NCBI RefSeq assembly: GCF_030272615.1
Contig: NC_081405.1
Span: 158,085,954 to 158,149,953 of the forward strand
DNA: 64,000 nt
Reading direction: 5' to 3'
DNA from: Cryptomeria japonica
Taxonomy: Eukaryota > Streptophyta > Pinopsida > Cupressales > Cupressaceae
The stretch's first letter is position 1. Each line of letters begins with the position of its first letter. Shown piece after piece: positions 23,125 to 34,400 of the stretch. Both the position numbers and the translations under genes were made by a program. The notes below the pieces were generated by a model. The model worked only from the letters and a program-made list of their open reading frames with translations. It made no database searches and was not told the origin of the DNA.

Positions 23125-24520
23125 CTACTCAAGTGTGCCTGAAGGGTCATCTCTTTGCTTAAGAGTATCCAGTATTGCTTGATGATCAACAGTAATCACT
23201 GTCCCTAGCTCTTTGGTCTTTGGTTTTGCTTGATGCTTCAAAAACTTGAAATTTGTAGCTATGATAAGGTGTGAATACATGAGAATGGTTTTGTGTCTCT
23301 CATAGTCTTCAAATGAAAGTATGCCATTCTTTCTAATCATGTATGTTCACAACCAAGTTCCCACAACAACAACTGAACCTGTAGGATATTGAACCCATCA
23401 TCATCTATCACTAGTTGTGTTAGCTTTTGTTTTACCTGTACACATCATGCCAACCAATATTTTGATCTCTCTTCATTCCCTTGTGGTGCAACAACTTCAA
23501 AAACATTACCTGGTTGTACAAGATCTGATAAACAGTCATACTCAAGTGAACTTTCCATGTCATCATTTGACATGGATATTGTTTGAGATAAAAGGAGTTA
23601 GATATTGTGGAAACCATGTATCAACCCACTCACTTGACTTGCACTGATCCCAATCACACTGAACACAACTATGACAAAAACAAGTCAACGCTCATGTCCA
23701 AATGGTCCATGTACTTGTGTCTGAGCTGAGAAATGAATGCATCTTTGAAGAATATTTAATTGTTTGACAATCCAATCTATCTCCCACTGTGCCCTTCTCA
23801 ACCAACCCAAAGAATCTAGTCACTACTAAATGAAGAGTACCTCCATGTGACAATATTGAACTACACCAGTCAATAATAGAATGTGCATTAGATAAATTTG
23901 CACTTGAAATCCTCAATTGCTCCTTAACTAGAGATCTCTTCAAACATGCACCTGTTCAATCATGCTCCCCCTTCCCATGCCCTGCCTGAAAAAAGCACCA
24001 AATATGAGGTATACATATCTCTACATGCATTCTACTCAACCAATAAAACATACGATCATTCTTGAATTGACTCGTACAATTATCTGACCATATGAGATGT
24101 CGATCAATTGCAATATCTTTCTCATGTAAGAACTCAAAAAAATTCTTGAAAGAATGTTGCACATACTAAGAGGAGTGAGATCTATCATCACTCATATAAA
24201 AATGATACTCCATGATTATCTTCTTGTCCTCTTATGTACTATCAAGAGCATGTCTATATGTAATGTGAAAAAAATAGCAATCTGGATTGATTTGTAGTAC
24301 TGAGATTGTACCTCATTTTGTGGTTGCAATGCATAGTTATCTACAAAATCAACCACTGATACAATAGTGCCAATTGCGAAAGAGTTCTTACACATCCTAA
24401 ACTATTGATCCAACCATTGAGACCTATAGGTGTGCCTTGCATACTTGTAGAAAAGATTTTCCTCTAAATCCAAAATAAAATCAGCAACACTCCTCTTGAG
24501 ACTAATTCGCATCTAGAACC
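23125..24520 (-). pseudogene. Transposase-like pseudogene (RNase H-fold type), C-terminal part
   Basis: Read from 24520 downwards the sequence is coding-like over most of its length with stops and at least one frameshift. Recognisable segments are DFVDNYALQPQNEVQSQYYK, HLIWSDNCTSQFKNDRMFYW, then FFQAGHGKGEHD followed by an ACLKRSLVKEQLRIS helix, and further on a conserved tail around 23125-23340. A Ser-Asp-Asn/Gly-Cys...Gln-Phe-Lys motif followed by a His-Gly-Lys-Gly motif is a pattern I associate with uncharacterised transposon-derived proteins with a DDE/RNase H-like core; this assignment is tentative. The gene is cut at 24520 by NA-1 and continues at 29120. Confidence 0.55.
24516..24520. 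repeat. Target-site duplication of NA-1, left copy (GAACC)
   Basis: Identical to 29115-29119 immediately after the element. Confidence 0.9.
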
Positions 24521-25648
24521 TATTGGCATTTTTGATGATTATGTTGTGATTGTCATTGATGGACACACACTTGCATTGAGATCACTTTTGTATGTATAAG
24601 TTAAAGTTCAATCGGTACTTGTTCCAACCGGTATGATGCATTATAGTCCTTAGACTATTGGTGTTTTGCAGAAAGTGTTTACCGATCTGAAGCGGTATGC
24701 TGACCCCAAGTGGTTTGAGGATCTTAAGTAGTACAAAGGATCAAAGCAGTAGAACACATATTTACAAGTCTTCATTTTGTCAAACCGGCAACCGGTATTT
24801 TGCTTAAACCGATATTTTGTATGAATCGGTAATACTCTGTGATGAGTTACCAACCGACATTTTGTGATGAGTTACCATCCACCAATTGTTTGACAGTGTC
24901 GACACTTCAACGATTCTTTTTGTGTCATGTTATAGAATATGTCTAGATGCATTGAACCTAGGAAATTGTAATGTAATCCTATTGGACCGACATGAAATCA
25001 GATTCCTTTATAAGGACATCATGTCTTGGGTTTTAGGTTGTTGATGTAGTTGCTAGGGTTTAAGGTGGTTGATGAGTTAGAGAAAGTGTGAATGTGTTGA
25101 AGACTGAAGTAATGCTGGAATGCATTAGGAATGAGCTATCAAGGATCTAACCAAGCAATCTATGCTATTTTCTAGATCACTCACTTGTTGATTACTTACA
25201 TCTTCGACAAGTCTGAAGCCCTTAACCGGGTAAGCCCAAAAGCCTTTTGTAAATCCTCTAACAAGGTGGTTCACATCTGTGGATCTAAAATCCTCTAGCA
25301 AGGTAGTCTTTAATTGGACTTATCTCCTAATAGAGATTGATATTCCTAATAGGATCTATTCTAGTAAAGAACATTGTATGACCTTAACTGGTCTAGTTCC
25401 TATTCTACAGATAGTTACTTGTGAGTTCCATCTCACCGTGGTTTTTCCCATTTGGGTTTCCACATCAAAATCTCTTGTGTTATGGTGTTTGTGCTTCTAT
25501 GGGTGAATACATTATTTGCTATTTGGTTTGCATGTGTGCTAACCAGTTTGTCTGCTAAACTGTTTTACCGGTTTACTGTTAGTCTAGCAAAGTGTTTAAG
25601 TACATTAATTTTTGGCATACTAATTCACCCCCCTCTTAGTATTCATCA
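24521..25648 (+). repeat. NA-1 5' LTR (1128 bp)
   Basis: Starts TATTGGCAT, where the NA-3 LTR has TGTTGGCAT (TG mutated to TA), and ends TATTCATCA. A TATA-like TTTATAAGG lies at about 25007-25015, the same place as in NA-3. A 5-nt C run and conserved CCGGT words are scattered through it. Confidence 0.88.
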
Positions 25649-25650
25649 AT

Positions 25651-25662
25651 TGGTATCAGAGC
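25651..25662 (+). other. Primer-binding site, initiator tRNA-Met (NA-1)
   Basis: TGGTATCAGAGC two bases after the LTR end, perfect complement to the plant initiator tRNA-Met 3' end. Confidence 0.92.
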
Positions 25663-25698
25663 CTACCTTTCTATAAGTCTAACCACTCAGAAAGAGAT

Positions 25699-26976
25699 AT
25701 GGGGGAATACACATTGAGGGAACTTACTCATCGGCTCACTCAATCTGAGCAATCTTATGATGATCTTATGGTCAAATATAAGGCCTCTCAAGCAAAAAGG
25801 AGAGAACATGTTGAAAAGTTTATGGAGCTATCTGAAAATAGTTCTTCTGATGAAGTGGACATGGAAGCCCTAATCCAAGAAGTAGAAAAGTTGAATGAAT
25901 CCAATTCCAATCTGAGAAAGGAGTTAGAAGGACTGACTATCTGAATGTGCCAAGAGCTTGAGAAGAGGAGGAAAGCTGAAGATTTGATAAAAGACAAAGA
26001 TCATGAAATCTCCAAGCTGAAGCAAGAGATTAGTGCCCTAACTGCTCAACTCCATGTGAAAAAAGTGGAAAAGGAAGAAATGCAAGGAGAAATGAACATG
26101 ACCATCTCCGAGAATGCAAATCTGATGGAAACAAATGCTGCTATTTCCAAAGATCTCTCTGAGTCAAAGGAAATACTTGCTAAGTTCAACAAGAGTTCTA
26201 TTAAGCTAGAGCAAAAGCTTGAATCTGCCAAACCTGTCAAGAATACTGATGGACTTGGTTATTCCAGTCATGAGGAAGGTGAGACCTCTAGTACAAATGC
26301 TAGAGCATCAAAGAAACAACTGGCATCAAAGGATAAAGGTAAGCAAAAGGTTAAACCTATTTGCTTTAACTGTCTTAAAGAAGGACATACTGCCAATGTG
26401 TGTAAGAGTAAGGCTTACAATAATTTTCCTTATTTTCTAAATGATAAGCCTAGATCCTATAGATTCAATGGTAACTGTTATGCATGCAACAAGTTTGGGC
26501 ATAGAGCATCTGAATGCAGGTTTGTTATGAACAACGCTAGAAGATATCCTCAGAGGACTCAAGGAGTTGGTCTAGAACCTTTTATGAACCGGAATCACAA
26601 CTAGTTTAATACCTTTAATCATCAGTCCGGAAGCGATGGCTATCAAGCGGCAACCAAATGGAGAGAAAACTATTTGATCTGTCATGGTCATGGTCACATT
26701 GCTACAACATGCAGGAGGAAGAATGGTAACATGAATAATGGACCTTGGAGAGCACCTGGAATGGTCTGCTATCATTGCAACAAACTGGGTCACATTGCCA
26801 GATTCTGCAAAACAAGAAAGAACATATCGGATGACATGCCGGTCATTCTGAAAGGAAAGATTGATATTGACACTGTTCAAGCGGGTATGAACAAAACCTG
26901 AAAGAAGAAACCAACGGTGTTGCAAGAAGAACCGGTTTCTGCACCTAGTGTGGAAATAATAGAACCGTTAAACTAA
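25699..26976 (+). pseudogene. NA-1 Gag-like protein: coiled coil plus four zinc knuckles, three nonsense codons
   Basis: A 426-codon frame starting MGEYTLRELTHRLTQ. Residues ~1-190 are heptad-rich (Glu/Lys/Leu) and predicted coiled coil. The C-terminal half has knuckles CFNCLKEGHTANVC, CYACNKFGHRASEC, a third where the first Cys is lost (ICHGHGHIATTC), and CYHCNKLGHIARFC. Stops at 25942 (TGA where NA-3 has Arg), 26602 (TAG where NA-3 has Arg) and 26899 (TGA where NA-3 has Trp) are in frame; the natural stop is at 26974. CCHC knuckles bind nucleic acid in retroelement Gag proteins, and the coiled coil probably drives particle assembly (inference). It lacks the usual copia or gypsy Gag core that I would recognise. 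Confidence 0.8.
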
Positions 26977-27420
26977 GCATCAGAAAAGCTTAGGGAGAGC
27001 AAACGACAAAATGTTTTGAACCCTTGGTTTACACTGGTAAAAGACCTTAACCAGTATGCGATACCTGTCATTTGGCGGAAGATCGAAAATGGTAAAAGGA
27101 AAATTAAGGTTTATGCCCTAATGGTGGAGCATTAATTATGGTAGGTGAGGAATATGCTTAAAAGGAATTTTCAAATCATTTCTCACTATCAATTTTTGAG
27201 CGAAGAAGGTTTTCAAGTGCAAAGCGATGAAAAAGTGATTTGTGCTACGATTCAAAGAAATTTAGAAACCTTGAAGGAGATTCAGAAGCAAATTACAAAT
27301 GGTCAAGAGAAGAATGCAAAGCGGTGATTCTGCAACCGACGAAGTGTGAGGCGAAGTAGAATCTGAAAGCCCTAAATTCTTGATTTTCGAAAGGTATTTC
27401 TCGAGTTTTCTATTTTTATC

Positions 27421-28668
27421 ATGGCTTCTGCATCTCATACTAGCTCTAATGCATCTGTCAATTCAGTAAGCTTCATTCAATGCAAGTCCAAATACAATGC
27501 CTTGTCACAAGTTCCTGCTGGAGTAATAGTGGAAGAAGGAATATCTAATTATATAGACTATAAAATTGAAGACCTAGGGTCTCTAGCAATCCACTCACAG
27601 CTAGGTCTATTCTGTGGGAAAGATAAAAGGATCAAACCAGAGTATAGCATTTTGGAGAAGAAGAAACTTCACAATGCGGTTTACTTCCTAGAGGATTTCA
27701 CAGATGACCACATTAGAATCATTCTGAGCAGAGTTCATGGTGACAAGATGTACCTAGAGAGAACGCATGATATCACACCACAAGTTGTTCATTTCGTCAC
27801 TGGTTTCTGCAATGTTGGTGAAGTGCCAACCTTGAGGAAGATCATCAAGACTGAAATGACCAAGCTCACCGGTTCAGTGAGCGACTCACGAGGAATGACT
27901 GTTAATTCCATCAAGGATGACCTCGTGAAATATGTGTGCATGGTGATTGGATACCGGACTTTCCATGCCAGCAGAATTAACTCTATATCTACTGCAGTGG
28001 TAAATGTCGCTTACCGAATGATCAAGGAAGATGCATCGTTTGACCTCTGTACCGGTATGCAAAGGCAACTCCTATTGAATCTTAAATCAATCAAACAGGA
28101 TAATGCATTAAAATTCAAGTTTGGACAACTACTAGTAGGACTATTTTTCTACTTCCAAGGTTACTTCCCCAGAGTGGGAGATATTCAGTGGTCTGGGAAC
28201 CAACCGGTTACCAAGCAGATCAAAGAAATCCTACAAGCAGTTGGAACTAGCTACCCTGAAGTTCTGAACAAGTACTTTGATGAGTTCAGAAGAAAGATGA
28301 GTCTGAGGATGAGGATATCCAGTGACATTGTCAAGAAATATGAAGAGGATATCTACTTTATCATCAATGTGGATGAATACATAATGGAGGTCGTTGAGCC
28401 CAGACAGGAAGAAGTAGAGCCTATGGGCTATGAGGTGATGTATGATATGTTGGACGGGTATGCTTCTACCCTAGTCACCTCACCTCTTAATCCTAAGGAA
28501 AAGAGAACCAACATCTATCTAGAAAGGTTTGCATCAGTTGTAGAACCTTCTGAAAAGAAAGGAAAGGCAGTGCCTTCGGCATCGGCACCGGTTACTGCAG
28601 CCAGTCCCAAAATGACCAAGCGGTCACCTGCAAAGAAGAAACTGGAAGCGACACCTACCAAAGTTTGA
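27421..28668 (+). CDS. NA-1 ORF2: unknown conserved protein, truncated at the 3' deletion
   Basis: 415 codons from ATG 27421, open throughout. Residues ~1-350 form a domain shared with the ORF2 of NA-3 (very similar) and NA-2 (divergent). Conserved points include ILSRVHG, VTGFCN, LTGSVSDSRGMTVNSIKD, a GY...HASRINS segment, AYRMIKEDASFDLC, FKFGQLLVGL, LNKYFDEF, RMRISSDIVKKYEEDIYF and MGYEVMYD. After ~residue 360 it becomes Lys/Pro/Ser-rich with NLS-like KRSPAKKK. In NA-3 the protein continues for ~650 more residues; here a deletion joins codon ~414 to the middle of the 3' LTR. No catalytic motif is recognised. It is not RT, integrase, protease or RNase H. Confidence 0.7.
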   Translation: MASASHTSSNASVNSVSFIQCKSKYNALSQVPAGVIVEEGISNYIDYKIEDLGSLAIHSQLGLFCGKDKRIKPEYSILEKKKLHNAVYFLEDFTDDHIRIILSRVHGDKMYLERTHDITPQVVHFVTGFCNVGEVPTLRKIIKTEMTKLTGSVSDSRGMTVNSIKDDLVKYVCMVIGYRTFHASRINSISTAVVNVAYRMIKEDASFDLCTGMQRQLLLNLKSIKQDNALKFKFGQLLVGLFFYFQGYFPRVGDIQWSGNQPVTKQIKEILQAVGTSYPEVLNKYFDEFRRKMSLRMRISSDIVKKYEEDIYFIINVDEYIMEVVEPRQEEVEPMGYEVMYDMLDGYASTLVTSPLNPKEKRTNIYLERFASVVEPSEKKGKAVPSASAPVTAASPKMTKRSPAKKKLEATPTKV

Positions 28669-29114
28669 AGCCCTTAACCAGGTAGGCCCAAAAGCCTTTT
28701 TTAAATCCTCTAACAAGGTGGTTCACATCTATGGATCTAAAATCCTCTAGCAAGGTATTCTTTAATCGGACTTATCTCCTAACAGAGATTGAGATTCCTA
28801 ACAGGATCTGTTCTGGTAAAGAACATTGTATGACCTTAACCGGCCTGACCTTAACCGGTCTGGTTCCTATTCTGCAAATAGTTACTTGTGAGTTCCATCT
28901 CACCATGGTTTTTCCCATTTGGGTTTCCACGTCAAAATCTCGTGTTATGATGTTTGTGCTTATGTGGGTGAATGCATTATTTGCTATTTGGTTTGCATGT
29001 GTGCTAACCAGTTTTTCTACTAAATTGTTTTACCGGTTTACTATTAGTCTAGCAAAGTGTTTAAGTACATTGATTTTTGGCATACTAATTCACCCCCCCT
29101 CTTAGTATTCATCA
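28665..29114 (+). repeat. NA-1 3' LTR remnant (last ~450 bp)
   Basis: Aligns with the LTR from about 25210 to its end at 25648, with an extra ~15-bp copy of a CTTAACCGG-containing segment near 28845. U3, the TATA box and the element's 3' UTR and PPT are deleted. The intact 5' LTR shows the deletion happened after integration. Confidence 0.88.
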
Positions 29115-29500
29115 GAACCTTCACCTCCACTCTTCAAAGTATATTTCACTATCTCATATCTTTTTTTCTCAACATAATTCTTTCCAAAATCATGTTCGCT
29201 TCCCTCATGAAAACATGAAACAAACTTTGACAACCCACCACATTGTGAGCACTTATCATTCAATCAATCATTTCTATAGAAATAGAAGCCATCATCTGTA
29301 GGGCATAAAAATAGATCTTGCAAGTCTCTTGATGATCTCAAAAATAGCATCGCACCACACTCTTGCAACATCTCATTATTATGCATCATAGAACGAACAT
29401 GGCATAAAAGTTCATGGTACATTAAAAAATCCACATGGTACTTGCAACATCAAGTATTGTGAATCTTAAGAGGTACACAATAAAATGGCTTCAAAGATTC
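29115..29500 (-). pseudogene. Transposase-like pseudogene, middle part (between NA-1 and the Gag-protease element)
   Basis: 29115-29119 is the right target duplication (GAACC) of NA-1. On the minus strand the interval reads as coding-like: LMYHELLCHVRSMMHNNEML, then RSSRDLQDLFLCPTDDGFYF, and a zinc-ligand-like CSQCGGLSKF segment followed by Lys-rich helix. One TGA and one TGA near residue ~20 interrupt it. It continues the gene of 23125-24520 upstream, and itself continues at 37373 beyond the second insertion. 29496-29500 (GATTC) is the left target duplication of that insertion. Confidence 0.55.
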
Positions 29501-30735
29501 TATAAAGCGGAAAATCAAACCCTAGGTGTTCCCCCACTCTAAGGAGAGAGAAAGGAGGTCACTAGGGTTGACGGTTTTCACTTAGGAGAGACTTTACATT
29601 CAAAAGAGGGGTTGAAACCCACAAGATCCAATCTCACACAATGCAAGACTGGATTCTAAATGAGTTTCAAGGGTTGAGACATCAAGGATACCCTCTTTTG
29701 TAAAGAATGTAGAGAGAAGGATTGAACTAGGAATGCATGTAAAGTAAGAAAGATTCGCTTGTAGATGGAGATAGGGACATGGGATGAAGCTACGGACCTG
29801 AAATTAGCAGTAAAATGTCAAGATGATGCTGTCCTACAAATTTGAGTGAAATTTGACAGGACGATGGCGCCCGGAGTGCACACGGTCCTCCGAAAAGTCC
29901 ACGAAACGAAGGGGGATCTGTTCGTCTCTACACTAGGATTCCAGATCTCCAATTATAGCCGCGTACCTGCAACCTACACACAGAAAAGAGAGATGATTGG
30001 AGTGTTAGGGATTAGGGGTTTTCCTTTAGGTCAAACCCCGGTTTTGGAATTAACCAAGAAATGAGAATGCTGTAAATGTTTGTAATGTAATCAAGTACTG
30101 ATACCTTGTTGTAAGAATGTTTGTATTCTTACATGCGAAGGTGTAATGATGTTGTCTATTGTATGTTGTAAATGATCTCCTCTTCAATGGTTGAATCTTG
30201 TCTTGAATGCAACACCTAGCCTTGAATGGAGACTTAGAATGCTCAATTGCTTGAAGGAATGCTTGAATGCTTGAATGTTTGCCTATCGCTTCCGCATCTT
30301 GCACACATATATTTTTCCTCCCTCTTTTGGGAGAGGAAATGTAGTTTATATACTTGTCAATTAGGGTTAGGAGACTGATTTTTCCGACCTTAGGCCGACC
30401 CAGGAACATTATTTTCTAAATTGCAAGCTTAAAGACCCAATGCCCAACAAGAGACCGGGCCCAAAATAGGGCCAGGGACTAGGGCGCTGGGCGCCATGGC
30501 CCTGAGGGACCAGGGCGCTAGGCGCCATGGTCCTAAAGGACCAGGGCATTGGGCACCATGGTCCCACCTCCCGGGACAGCAGGGTGCAAGGAGGATCAGG
30601 CCAAGGTGCAGAAAGATGCAGTTTTTGATGTCGCTAGTAGGTTTCGGGGTCTCCATTCAGGTTCAACGTTGCACCGCCATCATGAAGACCCAAATGCAGT
30701 CGAAATTGCAAGTGTCACAATTTTAGGACGCTACA
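29501..30735 (-). repeat. 3' LTR of the Gag-protease element (1235 bp)
   Basis: Pairs with 36123-37367. It contains a minus-strand TATA-like TATATAAAC (30344-30352) and, upstream of it in U3, three GC-rich tandem palindromic units (30477-30566). A GTGCAC-centred module at 29858-29903 is also repeated in the element's leader. Confidence 0.92.
30477..30566. repeat. Three ~30-bp GC-rich palindromic repeats in U3 (also 37109-37199)
   Basis: Each unit is built as GGACCAGGGCGCTGGGCGCC followed by ATGGTCC, so each can fold on itself (GGCGCCATGGTCC against GGACCA). They form a GC island in an otherwise AT-rich LTR, ~120 bp upstream of the TATA-like box, in both LTRs. Confidence 0.75.
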
Positions 30736-31488
30736 TTTAGCCCCCACTTTGGCGGGAGTATAAGCATACGCCCATACTTCCGGTAAAGTACAAGGAAACA
30801 ACATTGAAAAACTTTCACCACGTCAAGGAGGCAAGATACACCAAGCCCCCAGTGGACTAAGGATCTTACGACTTTGATTGACAAAGGAAAAGGGAAGATT
30901 ACGAGGGAGAACCATGACTATCAGTAGTAAAGTTCCCTCACTATGAGTCATGCAAGAAAAATACCAAAAATTTTCAAGGCAAAGCTAAATTCGCCAAGAA
31001 ATTTTTGAGAATCTTGAAGAGATATGGATGGAGTGTATGCCCCCCTACGTTAAAGCGATCACACATGCCTCATCGGGGGTGATTTCTTTAAGGTAGTGAT
31101 ACATATAAGAAATGAGAAGGGAAAGGAGCACGTTATCACAAGGATTTAGCCCCCAAGTGTGAGATAAGCCCAAGGATAATAGACACAAAACACAAAGCAC
31201 AAGGTGACTTCACTTTCCTTGGGGTCAGTATTCTGTATGATAATTCATGTATATCATATGTATGTATGCATAATTGTTCTTCATTCCCTAATCAAGGAAG
31301 GTCACCTAGAAGAAGGGAACACATGTGTCTTTTGAGTCAACATGAAAGAGACCAAAAGAGTCTCAATGCTTTGCATCATCCTCAAGTAAACAACACTAAG
31401 GATAACAAATAGAAGAATGAGAATAACACATAGAAGAAGTAACAAAAGATATCAAGAGAGAAGGAGAGAGTCTGCTATGGTAATGAAA
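30736..31488 (-). other. 3' UTR and polypurine tract of the Gag-protease element
   Basis: 30736-30752 on the minus strand reads CCAAAGTGGGGGCTAAA and abuts the 3' LTR, a plausible PPT. The remaining ~730 bp is non-coding, with further G-rich tracts near 30850, 31040 and 31150 (CCCCC on the plus strand) that resemble secondary polypurine tracts. Confidence 0.7.
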
Positions 31489-34400
31489 CTAGTCTAGCAC
31501 GTCATCTACCCCCCGATCTTGCTGATCAATATTTCGGGAAGGCAGGAAACACGCTAGAGGAGGAACATCCAACACAGCAGATGGAGCTATCACAAGGTCC
31601 AAACAAGGGCTATGTTCATGTTCCATGCCACGTTGTTCTTGTCTAGGAGCTAGGATAAGTGCTTTAGAAAATTCGTTAGATAAATGGTTATCAACATCAA
31701 CATATTCATATTCACTATCAAAAGAAAGAGGAGTAACATTTTCATCATGAATAACATTTTCATCTATATCATCATCAAGATTTATAAAAATAGGATCTTT
31801 AACTCGCACAGGATCAAGACCATCATGCATCTTATGTTTAGGAGATTTTGGCTCAATTTTTGGCTGAGGAGAAAATGGAATAATACTAGCTGAAGGTGTT
31901 TTGGGGGATTGCAAAGTTTGAGAAGCAGCTGTATGAGCTCTAAGATGACGCTTTCATCGTCGTTCACACGCAAAACGATTCCGTCTAGTCTTAGTAGGAA
32001 GTTGAGAAGATTGAGCAGGAGGAATGTTCTCATCCTTATCACTTGGGTGTTTAGGTTGTGGTCTCTTAGGTTGAATAATAGGAGAAGAGGAAGGTATCTT
32101 CTCTCTATAAGAGGAAGGAGGAGGAACTGCTCCATGTACAGGAGGAATATCTGGTTTAGGAAGGAGACCAAGTCCATCATGACGAGGAGGTATAGGTCTA
32201 CCTTTAGAAAGTTTATTAGACATAGACGTAGTCACATCCATAGGGATGGGTTGGGAATCTTCTTGAGGAAAGACATTAGTTTTATCTTTCAAAGGAAGGA
32301 CTTCCTTCTCAAGAATGATAGGAATATCAATTTTGGGTGTTCTAGGTTCACTTAGAGATAGGATCATATCTTTTTTCCACTTTTGATAAGATTTGAACAG
32401 ATGATCACTCCGTGGTGGAAGAGATTGGAATTGTTTAGGCCAAAAATAATCAATAGGAACACTAGAAGTTCTTTCAGCTGGTTTAAAGAGACTATGATTG
32501 ACAGTAACAACTTCACCATTATGGGGAGATTTCAAACACTTGTGAATAGGAGAAGCAATAGCTTTCATTGAAGATAGCCAAGGATAGCCTAGCTTCACAC
32601 GAAATTGTTCGGATGATGGGATAATAGCAAAGTCCACATCAAGGGGTTTGTTATGGACCTCAATAGGTAATGTAATAGAACCAATTGCAGGAGAAGAAAA
32701 TGCATCAAATAATTTCACAACCACATTTGTTTTGTCATAGATCACTTGATTCAATTGCAAAGTAAAAAGAAATTCTTCAGTAATGACATTAACCATACAA
32801 GAAGGATCAATAAGCACTCCACGGCAAGGTGTATTCTTGACTTTTGCAAATATATATAAAGGACCATCAGGTACCCTGATAGTTTCACTAGAATCAAATG
32901 TGATGGAAGGTTCTTTAGGGATTTTCTGCTGCTCTACAAAGTTAATCACATTTGGAGTCATAGACACAAGACTATCAGGTGAGAAAGAGGAATCATTAGT
33001 CTCAATCACATTAGAGGTATGAGAAGGTAATGGATCAGTAAAAATCTTAAGATTTTGGTTAGGAGGAGCTACAAATGTGTTGCCTTTATCATTCACACCA
33101 GAAACAGAGATAGTATTATTATCAATCAAATCTTGAATTTTACCCTTTAAAGCAAAACATTTTTTAGTATCATGCCCAGGTTGACGATGAAATTGACAAA
33201 AAGATTTGTTATCAAAATAGGGTGAATTAATCTTTGTAGGATCTATTTGCTTTATAGGAGGAAGAGTAAGCACATTTTGTTCCAATAACTTATTCATAAT
33301 ACTATGCAATGATTCATTCAAAGGAGTAAACTTTCTTTCTTTCTTGAAAAACTTAGAAATAAGAGGCACACCTGATGCTGCATTCACATTGTTGTTGATG
33401 ATGTTTTCATTGAACTTAATGACCTCTCTATTTGGTTTAAACTTCCCAAATGGTTGTTGACTACTATCACCCTTATCACTCGGAGCCATAGGATTTGCTT
33501 GTTCCATTTGACTCACAGTCAGTTGATAATTGTGAAGAGTTGCATACAACTGTTGGAAAGAAGTAAACTCGGAAAACAAAAGTTTTTCTCTAATATCTTT
33601 TTGTAAATTAGAAATAAAGATTCTTTGAATATCATTGTCAGGTACTGGAAAAGAAATTTGAGCATACAAATGCTTATATCTACCAATTAAATCAATCACT
33701 TTTTCTTTAACACCTTGTTTACAATGCATTAAATCAACCAAAGTAACTTTAGGACTTATATTGTTTTGAAATTGTTGAATAAAAGTATTTGCGAGTTGTT
33801 GGAAAGAAGTAATAGAATAGGAAGGCAACGAGCAATACCATTGTAGAGCCTTATCTCTTAATGTTCTAGTAAATAGTTTTGCAAGCAACCTTTGGTCATG
33901 AGCAAAATCAGTACATATTGTTTGAAAGGTCTTAACATGTGTTAGAGGATCACCCTTACCATTATAAAGCTCCAATTGTGGGATTTCAACATGCTTAGGG
34001 GGGATAGCTCGAACAATGTCAAGAGAAAGTGGGCTTGCAACATCAAATGTGGGCACACTAGACTTAGATTGATTCATAGAGGCAATTTGTTGTTGTAAAG
34101 AAGAGACAGTTTGTGCAAGATTGTTAATGGTTGCTTCAGTCGAAGAGTTCATATTAGATGTGTTAGATTGTGATGGAGGTATTATGTTATTGAAAGAAGG
34201 TATTGATTGAGAGTAAGGTGGTGGGACACTATGATAGTTAGTCATAGGAGATGATTGGAAAGGAGGAACACTACAAGGAGGAATGGAAGGGTTGAATGAA
34301 TTGCCCCTTTGCATCATGTTCATTTGTGGAGATGAAATAGGAACACTCATTGAAGGAATGAATGAGGAAGTCGGATTGAATGAAGGGAGAGGGTTGATTG

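Larger units (their letters stand above)
24521..29114 (+). mobile_element. NA-1: non-autonomous LTR retrotransposon with Gag and unknown ORF2
   Basis: The 5' LTR is 24521-25648, followed by an iMet PBS, a gag-like gene, a second ORF, and a 3' LTR lacking its first ~690 bp. A perfect GAACC duplication flanks the whole unit, so insertion was normal and the deletion came later. There is no RT, RNase H or integrase. It is inserted in a transposase-like pseudogene. Its LTR, Gag and ORF2 closely resemble those of NA-3 (40207-54265). The PBS and 5-bp duplication are compatible with copia- or gypsy-type machinery in trans. Confidence 0.88.

Noticed and set aside
9433-25662. The GGTATCAGAGC words as part of a tRNA gene
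   Set aside because: They are primer-binding sites next to LTRs; no cloverleaf can be drawn around them.
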